From positions 1 to 25,880 of the forward strand of contig JAQVEM010000008.1 in NCBI GenBank assembly GCA_028697935.1: a stretch of 25,880 bases of DNA. The letters run 5' to 3'. Positions 16,131-25,355 of this stretch are shown piece by piece. Below the pieces are notes generated by a model, which saw nothing but the letters and a program-made list of their open reading frames with translations, was not told where the DNA came from and ran no database searches. The position numbers and the translations under genes are program-made. Numbering within the stretch: the stretch's first letter is position 1; the number at the start of each line of letters is the position of its first letter. The stretch comes from Actinomycetota bacterium (GTDB taxonomy: Bacteria > Actinomycetota > Humimicrobiia > Humimicrobiales > Humimicrobiaceae).

Positions 16131-17092
16131 ACTTCAAGCCTTCCTATTATTTCATTAATGTCATGAATTTTTCTCCTTTTAAGATATTCTCTTAAGCCAT
16201 CTATTATTGTTACCCCTATGTCATATTTAATAAAATTTGCTGTCCCTATCCCAACTGCGCTTGCTCCTGCTATCAAAAACTCCAGGGCGTCCTCGACACT
16301 AAAAATACCACCCATTCCTATTACAGGCAGGATTTTTTCTTTTGCCAGAGAATATACTTTTGCCAGAGCAATTGGTTTTATAGCAGGTCCTGAAAGGCCC
16401 CCGGTTACATTTGCCAGTCGTGGCTTAAATGTTTCAATATCAACAGACATCCCGACTACAGTATTTATAATGGATATTGCTTCAGCCCCACCTTTTTCTG
16501 CTGCAACTGCTGCTTCAATTAAATTATGCTGATTGGGGCTTAGCTTGGCTATTACAGGAATTTTTAAAATGCGTTTGACCGAGCGCACTATTTTTTTTAT
16601 ATCAGCAGGAACAGAACTGAAAGCTATGCCTCCCTCTTTTACATTGGGACATGAGAGATTAAGTTCTATTGCAACAATTTTATCTTTTATTTCCGAAACT
16701 TTATAAGCCAGTTCAGAGAACTCATCCATATCGCTCCCGAATAAACTCAAAATCAATTTTATTCCCCTTCTTTCAGCTTCAGGAAAATGTTTTTTTATAA
16801 AACAGTCTATACCATCATTTTGGAGACCTATTGAATTTAATAATCCTGCAGGAGTTTCACAGATTCTTGGCGGCGGGTTTCCCTTCTCTGGTTTCAGGGA
16901 ATAACTTTTTGTTGTTACGGCTCCCAGTAAAGCAGTATTATAGAACTGTCCATATTCTTCTCCATATCCAAATGTACCCGAACACATTATTACAGGATTT
17001 TCCAGATGTATCTTCCCAATATTTACAGAAAGATTGATATCATTATTATTTTCTTCTATGAACACAAATAAACTATTCTGCTTATCAGTCAA
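16127..17092 (-). CDS. pyrD: dihydroorotate dehydrogenase, class 1B catalytic subunit
   Basis: The 321-residue FMN enzyme oxidises dihydroorotate to orotate. LNLSCPNVKEGG carries the catalytic Cys148 that marks class 1 enzymes. NPVIMCSGTFGYG, TPAGLLNSIGLQN and IGMGGIFSVEDALEFL are the substrate and FMN-binding segments. There is no N-terminal membrane helix of the kind seen in quinone-linked class 2 enzymes. Together with the overlapping pyrK it forms the NAD-dependent cytoplasmic complex suited to anaerobes. The start is TTG at 17092 with a strong GGAGG 6 nt upstream, overlapping the pyrK end by 8 nt. The first ~18 residues precede the usual family start and are poorly conserved. Confidence 0.95.
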   Translation of the reverse strand: MTDKQNSLFVFIEENNNDINLSVNIGKIHLENPVIMCSGTFGYGEEYGQFYNTALLGAVTTKSYSLKPEKGNPPPRICETPAGLLNSIGLQNDGIDCFIKKHFPEAERRGIKLILSLFGSDMDEFSELAYKVSEIKDKIVAIELNLSCPNVKEGGIAFSSVPADIKKIVRSVKRILKIPVIAKLSPNQHNLIEAAVAAEKGGAEAISIINTVVGMSVDIETFKPRLANVTGGLSGPAIKPIALAKVYSLAKEKILPVIGMGGIFSVEDALEFLIAGASAVGIGTANFIKYDIGVTIIDGLREYLKRRKIHDINEIIGRLEV

Positions 17093-17879
17093 ATATTACC
17101 TCCCTGATATCAAAAGTGGGCCCATCTTTACATATTCTTTTATAGCGAAACTCTCCTTTTACATGTTTCACTTTAACCACACATCCATTACATACACCAA
17201 CTCCACATGCCATTTTTTCTTCCAGAAGCACACTCACCCTGTTGCTACTTTTCGTATAAATATTCTGAATAGTTTTTAGCATTTCTTTTGGCCCACAACA
17301 ATAAACATCGTAGCCGTTAAACAATTTAATATTACTGCGAATATAGTCACATATCATACCTTTGCTACCAATAGAGCCATCTTCTGTATAAATTGTATAA
17401 TCTATCTTAAGCTCAATTAAATCATCTTCCCACTTTTGATAGCTTTTATCTTTAAATCCAGCTGCAAAAAAGACATTTTTTTTCATGACCACGGCTTGCT
17501 TTGCTAAAAGGTATAGAGGGGCAATGCCTATTCCTCCTCCAATTAAAAGAACGTTGTTTTTTGTCCCTGCAAGGTCTATATAATTTCCAAGAGGGCCAAT
17601 AAAATCAATTAAGTCACCCTTTTCAAGATGTGACATAAATTCAGTACCTCTGCCTTTTACGCTATACAGTATAGAAAAAACATTAAATTTTTCTTCAATA
17701 TCAAAAATACTGAATGGGCGCCTCAGTAAAGGATCATATATTCCCTCTGGCGCGCATCTTATATTAACAAACTGACCGGGACGGGCTTCCCTGCAAATAT
17801 ATGGCGAAAAAATAACCATTTTGTAAAGATACTCGCTGTATCTTTCGTTAGATATTATTTCTCCATTTAATAGCTTCAT
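17085..17879 (-). CDS. pyrK: dihydroorotate dehydrogenase electron-transfer subunit (FAD, 2Fe-2S)
   Basis: This 264-residue protein passes electrons from the FMN of PyrD to NAD. The N-terminal ferredoxin-reductase barrel has LRRPFSIFD for FAD binding (52-60). LLIGGGIGIAPLYLL (111-125) is the nucleotide-binding loop, and CCGPKEML follows. Cys225, Cys230, Cys233 and Cys250 (CGVGVCNGC and a later Cys) are the four 2Fe-2S ligands, all present. Its ATG shares one base with the carB stop (TAATG), indicating translational coupling. It confirms a type 1B dihydroorotate dehydrogenase. Confidence 0.96.
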   Translation of the reverse strand: MKLLNGEIISNERYSEYLYKMVIFSPYICREARPGQFVNIRCAPEGIYDPLLRRPFSIFDIEEKFNVFSILYSVKGRGTEFMSHLEKGDLIDFIGPLGNYIDLAGTKNNVLLIGGGIGIAPLYLLAKQAVVMKKNVFFAAGFKDKSYQKWEDDLIELKIDYTIYTEDGSIGSKGMICDYIRSNIKLFNGYDVYCCGPKEMLKTIQNIYTKSSNRVSVLLEEKMACGVGVCNGCVVKVKHVKGEFRYKRICKDGPTFDIREVIFD

Positions 17880-20800
17880 TAATAATCCTGTATAGGTTTA
17901 ACCTTAACTTCAGAGTTTTTCTTCATTTCATAAATTCCCTGCACCATAGCTGCAGCCCCCGCTATAGTAGTAACTGAAGGAATATTATGTAAAACTGCAG
18001 CAGTTCTGAGATAATATCCATCACTTCTTGCGCTACTTCCTTCAGGGGTATTTATAATAAGATCAATTTTGCCATTTTTTATCATGTCCAGAACGTTTGG
18101 TCTGCCCTCTCTTATTTTTAAGACTTTATTGCATTTTATACCGTTTTCTTCAAGAAATGCAGCTGTTCCTGCCGTAGAAATTATATCGAAACCAAGTTCT
18201 GATAATTTTTTTGCAATGCCCACAATAGCCTGTTTATCTTTATCATTTACACTGATAAAAACAGAACCAGAAGTTGGAAATTCCTGATTAATGGCAATCT
18301 GGGTTTTGGCGAAAGCAATTCCAAAACTACTATCTATCCCCATAACTTCTCCAGTAGATTTCATCTCGGGACCAAGTATTATATCCACACCCGGAAACCT
18401 GTTAAATGGTAGCACCGCTTCTTTAATACTATAGTAATTTAATGATACCGGGTCAACTCTATTAAAATTAATCTCTTTTAATTTTTTGCCGGTCATCAAA
18501 AGAGCTGCTATTTTTGCAAGAGGAACGCCGGTAGATTTACTTACAAATGGAACCGTCCGGGAAGCTCTGGGATTAGCTTCCAGTACATAAACTATAGAAT
18601 CCTTTATGGCATATTGAATATTTATCAGGCCTATTACATTAAGTTCCTCCGCCATAATATAAGTATATTCTCTAATAGTCTTAATTGCTTCTTTGCTCAG
18701 ACTAAAAGGCGGTATTACACATGCGCTATCACCTGAATGTATCCCTGCTTCTTCTATATGCTCCATTATACCGCCGATATATAGCTCATCTCCATCAAAA
18801 ACAGCATCAACATCAACTTCTACCGCACGTTCTAAAAATTTATCTATTAATACCGGTCTGTCATTTGATACAACTGTGGCATTTTTCACATAATCAATAA
18901 GACTTCTTTCATTATAAACTATACTCATCGCTCTTCCCCCCAGCACATAAGATGGTCTTACCAGCACCGGATAGCCAATCCTCTTTGCAATAATTTTTGC
19001 CTCCTCAACATTCATAGCTGTCCCGTTCTCAGCCTGTGGAATATTTAATTTCTTAAGCATAGAACCGAATCTTTTTCTATCTTCTGCTAAATCAATACTG
19101 TCAGGTGAAGTACCCAGTATATTTACCCCTGCCTTCTGGAGCCCCATCGCAAGTTTTAGCGGAGTTTCACCACCAAACTGAACTATTACCCCGCGTGGCT
19201 TCTCCGCTTCTACGATATTTAAAACATCCTCAAAAGTCAGAGGTTCGAAATACAGACGGTCAGAAGTATCATAATCTGTACTCACTGTCTCAGGATTACA
19301 GTTAATCATTATGGTTTCGTAACCTGCTTCTCTTAGAGCAAATGAAGCATGTACACAGCAATAATCAAATTCTATACCCTGACCAATACGATTTGGTCCT
19401 CCACCTAAGATTACTATTTTTTCCCTTGAGGAAGGTAGAATTTCATTCTCGGTTTCATAAGTAGAATAATAATAAGGCGTACAGGCTTCAAACTCTGCTG
19501 CACAGGTATCTACCGGTTTAAAGGTTGATTTAATATTAAGTTTATTTCTTAGAGCTCTAACTTCATCCTCACTACTGCTGCAAAGACTTGCTATCTGTAT
19601 ATCAGAATAACCGAGTTTTTTTGCTTCAAGCAAATTTCCAGCATTTAAATCTTTAATACTTTTATGACTGAATTTTTTTTCAAATTCAACCAGTTGCTTT
19701 ATATTGTATAAAAACCACGGATCAATCTTTGTATACTCTGAAACCTCATCAATACCCATTCCTTTTTCAAAGGCATATTTAATATAAAAAACTCTGTCCT
19801 GATTCGGAATAGTTAACTTGCTATAAAGTAAATCCCCCTTTATATCATTCCTTCCATCTGAACCAAGACCATACCTGTCAATCTCGAGAGATCTTATAGA
19901 CTTTTGTAGTGCTTCTTTAAAAGTTCTTCCAATTGCAAGCACTTCGCCAACAGATTTCATTCTTGTGGTGAGACTTGGATCAGTTTCCGGAAACTTTTCA
20001 AAAGTCCATCTGGGAAATTTTACTACTACATAATCTATAGAAGGCTCAAAACAGGCAGTTGTATTTCCTGTAATATCATTTGTAATCTCATCAAGTGTAT
20101 ATCCTATTGCCAGTCTGGTTGCAATTTTTGCAATCGGATATCCTGTTGCTTTAGAAGCCAGGGCACTGCTCCTTGAAACCCTGGGATTCATTTCAATTAC
20201 TGCTACTTTACCATCTGCAGGATTAATAGCAAATTGTATATTTGACCCTCCTGCAGTAACACCAATTTCTCTCATTATTCTGGTGCTAGCATTTTTTATA
20301 TTCTGAAATTCTTTATATGTAAGGGTCTGCGCCGGAGCTACGCTTATACTATCTCCTGTATGCACTCCCATGGGATCAAAATTCTCAATGGAACATACCA
20401 TAATTATATTATCATTTAAATCTCTCATCATCTCCAGCTCAATTTCTTTCCAGCCTGCAACTGATTTTTCTACCAGTACTTCCGACTCAGGCGAAATATC
20501 AAGCCCCCTTATTACTATTTCAATAAACTCATCTTTGTTAAATGCAACACCTCCTCCAATTCCACCAAGTGTAAAACTCGGTCTTACTACAAGGGGGAAT
20601 CCTAACTTTCTGCTGATATCCAGGGCTTCTTTCAGACTGCGTGCATACCCGCTTGGAGGTACATAAAGGCCAATTCTATTCATTGATTCCTTAAATAACT
20701 CTCTGTCTTCTGCCTTATTTATAACATCAATATCTACACCTATAAGTTCAACACCGTATTTACTTAAAACTTTTTCTTTTGATAAAGCGGCCGCCATGTT

Positions 20801-21088
20801 TAAGCCTGTCTGCCCTCCAAGTGCTGGCAGCAATGCATCCGGTCTTTCTTTTTTTATTATCTTTTCCACAAACTCCGGAGTTAGTGGCTCGATATAAGTT
20901 CTATCTGCAAATTCGGGGTCTGTCATTATAGTAGCAGGGTTGCTATTTACAAGTACTACCTCGTAACCTTCCTGTTTTAATACTTTACATGCCTGGGTTC
21001 CTGAATAATCAAATTCACAGGCCTGCCCTATTACTATAGGTCCTGAACCTATAAGTAAAACTTTCTTTATATCTTTCCTCTTAGGCAT
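17879..21088 (-). CDS. carB: carbamoyl-phosphate synthase large subunit
   Basis: The 1069-residue protein is full length. It contains two homologous ATP-grasp halves: the first phosphorylates bicarbonate (about 1-400), the second phosphorylates carbamate (about 550-935). [17 protein letters not shown] and [16 protein letters not shown] open the two halves. [12 protein letters not shown] and [11 protein letters not shown] are the ATP-grasp loops. [18 protein letters not shown] and [18 protein letters not shown] carry the metal ligands. From about 935 onward there is an MGS-like regulatory domain ([14 protein letters not shown], then [13 protein letters not shown]) where UMP or ornithine acts in other species. 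The start ATG has GAGG 4 nt away. A 103-nt gap separates it from carA, the largest gap inside the operon. Confidence 0.98.
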   Translation of the reverse strand: MPKRKDIKKVLLIGSGPIVIGQACEFDYSGTQACKVLKQEGYEVVLVNSNPATIMTDPEFADRTYIEPLTPEFVEKIIKKERPDALLPALGGQTGLNMAAALSKEKVLSKYGVELIGVDIDVINKAEDRELFKESMNRIGLYVPPSGYARSLKEALDISRKLGFPLVVRPSFTLGGIGGGVAFNKDEFIEIVIRGLDISPESEVLVEKSVAGWKEIELEMMRDLNDNIIMVCSIENFDPMGVHTGDSISVAPAQTLTYKEFQNIKNASTRIMREIGVTAGGSNIQFAINPADGKVAVIEMNPRVSRSSALASKATGYPIAKIATRLAIGYTLDEITNDITGNTTACFEPSIDYVVVKFPRWTFEKFPETDPSLTTRMKSVGEVLAIGRTFKEALQKSIRSLEIDRYGLGSDGRNDIKGDLLYSKLTIPNQDRVFYIKYAFEKGMGIDEVSEYTKIDPWFLYNIKQLVEFEKKFSHKSIKDLNAGNLLEAKKLGYSDIQIASLCSSSEDEVRALRNKLNIKSTFKPVDTCAAEFEACTPYYYSTYETENEILPSSREKIVILGGGPNRIGQGIEFDYCCVHASFALREAGYETIMINCNPETVSTDYDTSDRLYFEPLTFEDVLNIVEAEKPRGVIVQFGGETPLKLAMGLQKAGVNILGTSPDSIDLAEDRKRFGSMLKKLNIPQAENGTAMNVEEAKIIAKRIGYPVLVRPSYVLGGRAMSIVYNERSLIDYVKNATVVSNDRPVLIDKFLERAVEVDVDAVFDGDELYIGGIMEHIEEAGIHSGDSACVIPPFSLSKEAIKTIREYTYIMAEELNVIGLINIQYAIKDSIVYVLEANPRASRTVPFVSKSTGVPLAKIAALLMTGKKLKEINFNRVDPVSLNYYSIKEAVLPFNRFPGVDIILGPEMKSTGEVMGIDSSFGIAFAKTQIAINQEFPTSGSVFISVNDKDKQAIVGIAKKLSELGFDIISTAGTAAFLEENGIKCNKVLKIREGRPNVLDMIKNGKIDLIINTPEGSSARSDGYYLRTAAVLHNIPSVTTIAGAAAMVQGIYEMKKNSEVKVKPIQDY

Positions 21089-21139
21089 ACACCCTCTAAT
21101 ATATCCTCTGTTAAAATATAACTATCAATAAATTGCGCT

Positions 21140-21154
21140 ATTTAAGACTTAAAT
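21140..21154. repeat. 15-bp palindrome in the carA-carB gap
   Basis: ATTTAAGACTTAAAT is a perfect 7-bp inverted repeat around a single central base. It lies in the only sizeable gap within the pyr operon, 52 nt before carB. It could be an operator-like site, but AT-rich DNA produces such palindromes readily. Confidence 0.3.
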
Positions 21155-21191
21155 TACAACTCTGGTTTTAAATATATAACTTTAACTTTTA

Positions 21192-22295
21192 TTATATCTT
21201 TTTATTTTCTTTCATTAATTCAGTAAATTTTTTAAAAATATATCCTGAACCATACGGGCTGAATTTCCATTCCGGATAATACTGGACCGAATATGCATTT
21301 ATATCTTCATATTTTATTCCCTCAATTGTATTATCATTAAGATTCATATGAGTAATCTTATATTTTATATCCTTAATATTATTTAATGATTCTTTATCAA
21401 CAGTAAAACTATGATTCTGGGATGTTATCTCAACCATTCCTGTTTCCAGATTTTTAACGGGGTAATTACTCCCATGATGACCAAATTTTAACTTATAAGT
21501 CTTTGCTCCAAGAGCAATTGCCAGCAGTTGATGACCAAGGCAAATTCCAAAAATGGGTTTCCTTCCGATTAATTTTGTAATAGCCTGAATCGCATAATTT
21601 ACAGCTGAAGGATCACCCGGCCCATTGGAAAGAAAAATGCCATCAGGATTATATTTTAAAATTTCTTCAGCGCTCATAGATGCAGGAACTACAATTAATT
21701 TAAAACCTTCACGGTCCAGACAATCTAAAAATGTCTTTTTTACCCCAAAGTCCATCACAAGAACTATGGATCCACAGTCATTCCTTTCAGGATTATAAAC
21801 ATATGGTTTGTCGCAGGTAACATCTTTTACAAGATCCCTGTTAACGATTGAAGGGTAACTATCAAGTTTTACTTTTAACTTATCTTTATTATCAGTTTCG
21901 GTTGAAATTATTCCTTTCATTGAACCTTTAAGTCTTATATGCCTGGCTAATTGCCTGGTATCTATATCTTCCAGACCTATAATATTATATTTTTTAAGGT
22001 AACTATTCAGACTATCTTCTGCCCTCCAGTTACTGTAATAATCAAAGCATTCTTTTACAACAAGACCTCCAGCTTGAATTCTGCAAGACTCAGCATCTTT
22101 ATAATTTATGCCATAATTGCCAATCTGGGGATAGGTCATTACTATTATTTGTTCACAGGAGGATGGGTCAGTTAATATTTCCTGATAGCCTGCCATTGAT
22201 GTATTAAATACAACATCGCCAATTGTTTCACCGCTGCATCCTTTATTCTCACCTCTGAATATTTTTCCATCTTCTAACATTAAAACAGCTCTCAA
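21192..22295 (-). CDS. carA: carbamoyl-phosphate synthase small subunit with a Tyr in place of the catalytic His
   Basis: From the TTG at 22295 this is 367 residues, close to the family length. The N-terminal CarA domain has LEDGKIFRG, GYQEILTDPS and DTRQLARHIR. The class I glutaminase (about 175-367) has SNGPGDPSA, GICLGHQLLAIALG with nucleophile Cys252, and ITSQNHSF. The triad region, normally QxHPEASPGPHDS, reads QYYPEWKFSPYGS. Tyr340 replaces the catalytic His (His353 in E. coli), Glu342 is kept, and the conserved His a few residues on is also Tyr. Glutamine hydrolysis is therefore probably lost while the partner role for CarB remains. TTG overlaps the pyrC stop by 4 nt, with GGG 7 nt upstream; a GTG at 22319 would only add eight non-family residues. 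Confidence 0.93.
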   Translation of the reverse strand: MRAVLMLEDGKIFRGENKGCSGETIGDVVFNTSMAGYQEILTDPSSCEQIIVMTYPQIGNYGINYKDAESCRIQAGGLVVKECFDYYSNWRAEDSLNSYLKKYNIIGLEDIDTRQLARHIRLKGSMKGIISTETDNKDKLKVKLDSYPSIVNRDLVKDVTCDKPYVYNPERNDCGSIVLVMDFGVKKTFLDCLDREGFKLIVVPASMSAEEILKYNPDGIFLSNGPGDPSAVNYAIQAITKLIGRKPIFGICLGHQLLAIALGAKTYKLKFGHHGSNYPVKNLETGMVEITSQNHSFTVDKESLNNIKDIKYKITHMNLNDNTIEGIKYEDINAYSVQYYPEWKFSPYGSGYIFKKFTELMKENKKI

Positions 22296-23641
22296 GATAT
22301 TACCCTTTCTTTTATACACTTGTCCCTGTAAGCAATTTTGCCTTTACTAATAGTACAGACTATTTTCCCTTTTAATTTCTGTCCAATAAAGGCACTGTTT
22401 TTACTTTTTGAAATAAAGCTTTCCTTTTTTATCACTTCTTCAGCACCGGTATCTATAATTGTGATACAAGCAACTTTTCCGGGCTCAATTCTACCAGCGT
22501 CAATGCCAAGGATTGCTGCAGGTGACGGAGATATAAGTTTTATCAGCGCAGGCAGACTAATTTTTTCCTTAATGCATAACTTGCTGAAAACAGCGCTGAA
22601 TAATGTTTCGAGTCCTGTTGTTCCAAAACTTGCAAGTTTAAAAGTTGTATTTTTTTCTGTATCAAGATGAGGAGCATGGTCACTTGCTATAGCATCAATT
22701 ACTCCCTCTTTTATTCCTTCAATAAGCGCCTGTCTGTCCTCCTCACTTCTTATGGGTGGTTTAACCTTAAAGCTGGTATTAAAAGTTTTAAGGCAGCTGT
22801 CATTAAAGAAGAGGTGGTGCGGCGTAACATCGCATGTTATATTCACGCCTTCTTCTTTTGCCCTTTTTATCATTTTTACGCTATTTTTTGTACTCAGGTG
22901 AGTTATATGGATTCTTGCTTTGCTTTTTGCTGCAAGCATTATATCCCTTGCTATCATTAAATCATCACTCAGGGAAGATATTCCTTCCAGGCCAAGCACT
23001 GTTGAATAATACCCTTCATGGGCAAGCCCGCCTTTTGACATAAAATTATCTTCTTCGTGCAATATTAGAGGTATGTCAAACTGTCTGGAATATCTCATTA
23101 TTTCATACATTAATTTACTGTCTTCTACGCTATTCCCATCATCAGAAAAAGCAACAGCACCTGCTTCAACCAGAAGCCCCATTTCCGTAATACTTATACC
23201 TTTAAGTCCGGCAGTCATTGCAGCAACCGGAAATACACTGCAGGGCATATTTTTTGATTTTTCAAGAATGTATCGGACAGCAGACTGATTGTCTATAGCC
23301 GGCCTGGTATTGGGCATACAGGCAACACCGGTTATTCCTCCTTTAACTGCAGCCAGTGTTCCTGACTCTATTGTTTCCTCGTCCTCGAAACCCGGCTCTC
23401 TCAAATGAACATGCATATCCACAAATCCGGGCGAGATTGCATAACCATCAGCATTAATTGTAATTGTGTTATCATTACCACTGATATCAATTTTTTCTCT
23501 TATTTCTAAAATGATACCGTCTTTAATGTAAATATCAGATACAGATTCTGTTCCCTTTACAGGATCAATTACTTTCCCGGATTTTATAAGTATATTTTTT
23601 ACATTATCATCTTTTAAATTATTATCTTTTATGTCACCCAC
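22292..23641 (-). CDS. pyrC: dihydroorotase (class I)
   Basis: The 449-residue zinc enzyme cyclises carbamoyl-aspartate to dihydroorotate. FVDMHVHLREPG supplies the first two metal-binding His. FSDDGNSV carries the bridging Asp of class I enzymes, LHEED and ITHLST the next His ligands, and CDVTPHHLFF and IASDHAPH the catalytic region. The start needs care. ATG at 23656 has no ribosome-binding site, whereas GTG at 23641 has AGGAG 5 nt upstream, so GTG is chosen. Even so, about 14 residues rich in Asp, Asn and Lys precede the usual ILIKSGKVIDP beginning. It follows pyrB by about 41 nt and overlaps carA by 4 nt. Confidence 0.93.
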   Translation of the reverse strand: MGDIKDNNLKDDNVKNILIKSGKVIDPVKGTESVSDIYIKDGIILEIREKIDISGNDNTITINADGYAISPGFVDMHVHLREPGFEDEETIESGTLAAVKGGITGVACMPNTRPAIDNQSAVRYILEKSKNMPCSVFPVAAMTAGLKGISITEMGLLVEAGAVAFSDDGNSVEDSKLMYEIMRYSRQFDIPLILHEEDNFMSKGGLAHEGYYSTVLGLEGISSLSDDLMIARDIMLAAKSKARIHITHLSTKNSVKMIKRAKEEGVNITCDVTPHHLFFNDSCLKTFNTSFKVKPPIRSEEDRQALIEGIKEGVIDAIASDHAPHLDTEKNTTFKLASFGTTGLETLFSAVFSKLCIKEKISLPALIKLISPSPAAILGIDAGRIEPGKVACITIIDTGAEEVIKKESFISKSKNSAFIGQKLKGKIVCTISKGKIAYRDKCIKERVIS

Positions 23642-23682
23642 CAAAACTCCTGACATGCGTTTTATTTATTTGATAATTTAAT

Positions 23683-24603
23683 TTAACTTAATATTAAATA
23701 AAGTAATGCCATTCTTATAGCCACTCCATAAGTTACCTGCCGGTCAATTGTAATTTTTTCTCCAGGCTCACCACCGATATCCATAACCTCATCGGTAATT
23801 TCAATCCCTCTGTTAACAGGCCCGGGATGCATAACAATAGAGCCCGGCTTCATTTTTAAAAGTCTATCCTTATTTAAACTTAAAAACCTGTTATACTCCA
23901 TAATAGACGGGTAAAACTTTCTGTCCTGCCTTTCAAACTGCATTCTGAGCATATAAATAATATCCGATTCTTCTATAACATCATCTATGCAATGTTTTAC
24001 TTTCATTTTTGAAAAATCTTCAGGCAGCAACATTGTCGGTGAAACTACAGTTACATCAATTCCCATTCTTTCAAATAAATCTATATCAGACCTTGCTACT
24101 CTACTGTCTATAAAATCTCCCACAATTGCCACTTTAAGCTCTTCTAATTTGTTGAATATTTTTTTTATTGTATATAAATCCAGTAAAGACTGGGTGGGAT
24201 GCTGATGTTTTCCATCACCGGCATTTATTACCGGCACATTTATAAAATGCTGCGCCATCTTAACAGCACCGCTGTCACTATGCCTCATAACAATCAGGTC
24301 AACTTTCATTGAGAGTATGGTTTTTAAAGTATCAATTGCGGATTCACCTTTTTTTACACTGCTTGTAGAAGAAGAAAAATTAATTACATCAGCACTGAGC
24401 CTTTTTGCTGCAATCTCAAATGAAGTTTTTGTTCTGGTACTTGGCTCAAAAAATAAATTAACTATTGTTTTACCCCTCAGGACCGGAACTTTTTTTACAT
24501 CCCTTTCCGATACCTCAAGAAAAGAATCTGCGTTTGCAAATATTAAATCTATGTCTTCCTGGCTCAGGCTATCTGTGTCTATTACACTTTTTTTTCTCAG
24601 CAT
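23683..24603 (-). CDS. pyrB: aspartate carbamoyltransferase catalytic subunit
   Basis: The 306-residue enzyme joins carbamoyl phosphate and aspartate, the committed step of pyrimidine synthesis. The carbamoyl-phosphate site is FFEPSTRTKTSFE (51-63, with STRT). MRHSDSGA, HQHPTQSLLDL and MHPGPVNRGIE complete the active site. There is no pyrI gene for a regulatory subunit in the operon, so the enzyme is probably an unregulated trimer and control would fall on the PyrR leader. The ATG at 24603 lies 2 nt after pyrR, with AAGGA 6 nt upstream. Confidence 0.97.
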   Translation of the reverse strand: MLRKKSVIDTDSLSQEDIDLIFANADSFLEVSERDVKKVPVLRGKTIVNLFFEPSTRTKTSFEIAAKRLSADVINFSSSTSSVKKGESAIDTLKTILSMKVDLIVMRHSDSGAVKMAQHFINVPVINAGDGKHQHPTQSLLDLYTIKKIFNKLEELKVAIVGDFIDSRVARSDIDLFERMGIDVTVVSPTMLLPEDFSKMKVKHCIDDVIEESDIIYMLRMQFERQDRKFYPSIMEYNRFLSLNKDRLLKMKPGSIVMHPGPVNRGIEITDEVMDIGGEPGEKITIDRQVTYGVAIRMALLYLILS

Positions 24604-24605
24604 AT

Positions 24606-25145
24606 TTATTCCTTCCTTACAACCATGACACTATCTTCCCCATCAATTTCCTTAAATCTAACTTCTACAAATTCATCACGTGAAGTCGGAAGATTTTTAC
24701 CGACATAATCTGCTCTTATAGGAAGCTCCCTGTGCCCCCTGTCTATTAAAACCACAAGCTGAATCGTTCTGGGCCTTCCGAAATCAATTAAAGCATCCAT
24801 TGCAGCCCTTATCGTTCTGCCGGTATATAAAACATCATCCACAAGGATTACATTTTTATTTTCTATCTCAAATGGAATATCAGTTGTCTGAGCAACGGGC
24901 TTTATGTTCTGTCCTATATCATCACGATAAAAAGTAATATCCAGTTTACCGGTTTTAATTTTTGTCCCTTCAAATTTTTCGATATTCTCTACTATTCTCT
25001 TTGCAAGTGGGACTCCTCTCTTTTGAAGGCCGATAAAAACAAGGTTTTCTGCTCCTTTATTTCTCTCAAGTATTTCATGAGAGATTCTTTTTATGATTCT
25101 GTCTATTTCATCACTGTTTAATATATATGCTTTCCCTGCCGCCAT
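24606..25145 (-). CDS. pyrR: PyrR, pyrimidine operon attenuation protein / uracil phosphoribosyltransferase
   Basis: The 179-residue protein has normal PyrR length. It senses UMP and UTP and, when loaded, binds a hairpin in pyr mRNA; many members also make UMP from uracil and PRPP. The PRPP motif is [17 protein letters not shown] (99-115). [20 protein letters not shown] and KNLPTS are the conserved C-terminal segments. RGVPLAKRI matches the N-terminal substrate loop. The start ATG at 25145 has GGAG 7 nt upstream, placed directly behind the U-tract of the attenuator. As first gene of the operon it regulates its own synthesis. The binding site it would use is visible at 25244-25274. Confidence 0.97.
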   Translation of the reverse strand: MAAGKAYILNSDEIDRIIKRISHEILERNKGAENLVFIGLQKRGVPLAKRIVENIEKFEGTKIKTGKLDITFYRDDIGQNIKPVAQTTDIPFEIENKNVILVDDVLYTGRTIRAAMDALIDFGRPRTIQLVVLIDRGHRELPIRADYVGKNLPTSRDEFVEVRFKEIDGEDSVMVVRKE

Positions 25146-25158
25146 AACATTTCTCCAT

Positions 25159-25192
25159 AAAAAAACCTTCTTACCATATAAGTAAGAAGGTT
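25159..25192 (-). terminator. intrinsic terminator (attenuator) in the pyr leader
   Basis: On the minus strand AACCTTCTTAC and GTAAGAAGGTT form a perfect 11-bp stem with a 7-nt loop. The 3' arm runs into a run of seven T, of which the last five lie beyond the stem. There is no T-run on the other side, so it works only toward pyrR. It ends just before the pyrR ribosome-binding site (GGAG, 25153-25156), so ending here would stop transcription of the whole operon. Confidence 0.88.
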
Positions 25193-25251
25193 AAAAAAAT
25201 CCTTATACTAAAATTTCTTTTAAATATATCTATTTTTATCATTCCTTATTA
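25183..25251 (-). promoter_or_regulatory. predicted antiterminator pairing in the pyr leader
   Basis: UAAUAAGG (25251-25244) can pair in seven of eight positions with CCUUCUUA (25190-25183), the 5' arm of the terminator. A downstream run of A's can add pairs with the U-run before that arm. The first partner overlaps the 3' side of the PyrR hairpin. The two structures therefore exclude each other, as expected for PyrR attenuation. Confidence 0.6.
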
Positions 25252-25274
25252 GTCTCTCCGGACTACTTTAAAGG
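25244..25274 (-). promoter_or_regulatory. PyrR-binding hairpin (anti-antiterminator)
   Basis: On the minus strand the leader contains AGTCCGGAGAGACT. This matches the conserved PyrR recognition loop of Bacillus-type pyr leaders (roughly ARUCC, any base, GAGAGRYU). UAGUC and GACUA form the upper stem around a CGGAGA loop, and CCUU and AAGG close a lower stem across an internal bulge. UMP-bound PyrR would stabilise it, releasing the terminator. Confidence 0.88.
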
Positions 25275-25309
25275 TGTTAATATTTAGTTTTGTATTCTAT
25301 TCAGTGGAT

Positions 25310-25338
25310 ACTATAGGGTATTGCACTTAAAAAAACAA
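25310..25338 (-). promoter_or_regulatory. predicted promoter of the pyr operon
   Basis: On the minus strand there is a -35 of TTGTTT, a 17-bp spacer and a -10 of TATAGT. Transcription would begin near 25303, about 158 nt ahead of pyrR, which puts the PyrR hairpin and the terminator in order on the leader. It starts only about 18 nt after the RRM gene ends. Confidence 0.5.
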
Positions 25339-25355
25339 GTATAAATTTTAAAAAC

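Noticed and set aside
21192..22295. CarA as a pseudogene because of the lost His
   Set aside because: The frame is full length, overlaps its neighbours correctly, and the other domains are well conserved. It is better described as an altered but maintained subunit.
22338..22960. Overlapping plus-strand frames of about 100 codons opposite pyrC
   Set aside because: They are antisense to dihydroorotase motifs, with no start signals or recognisable domains.
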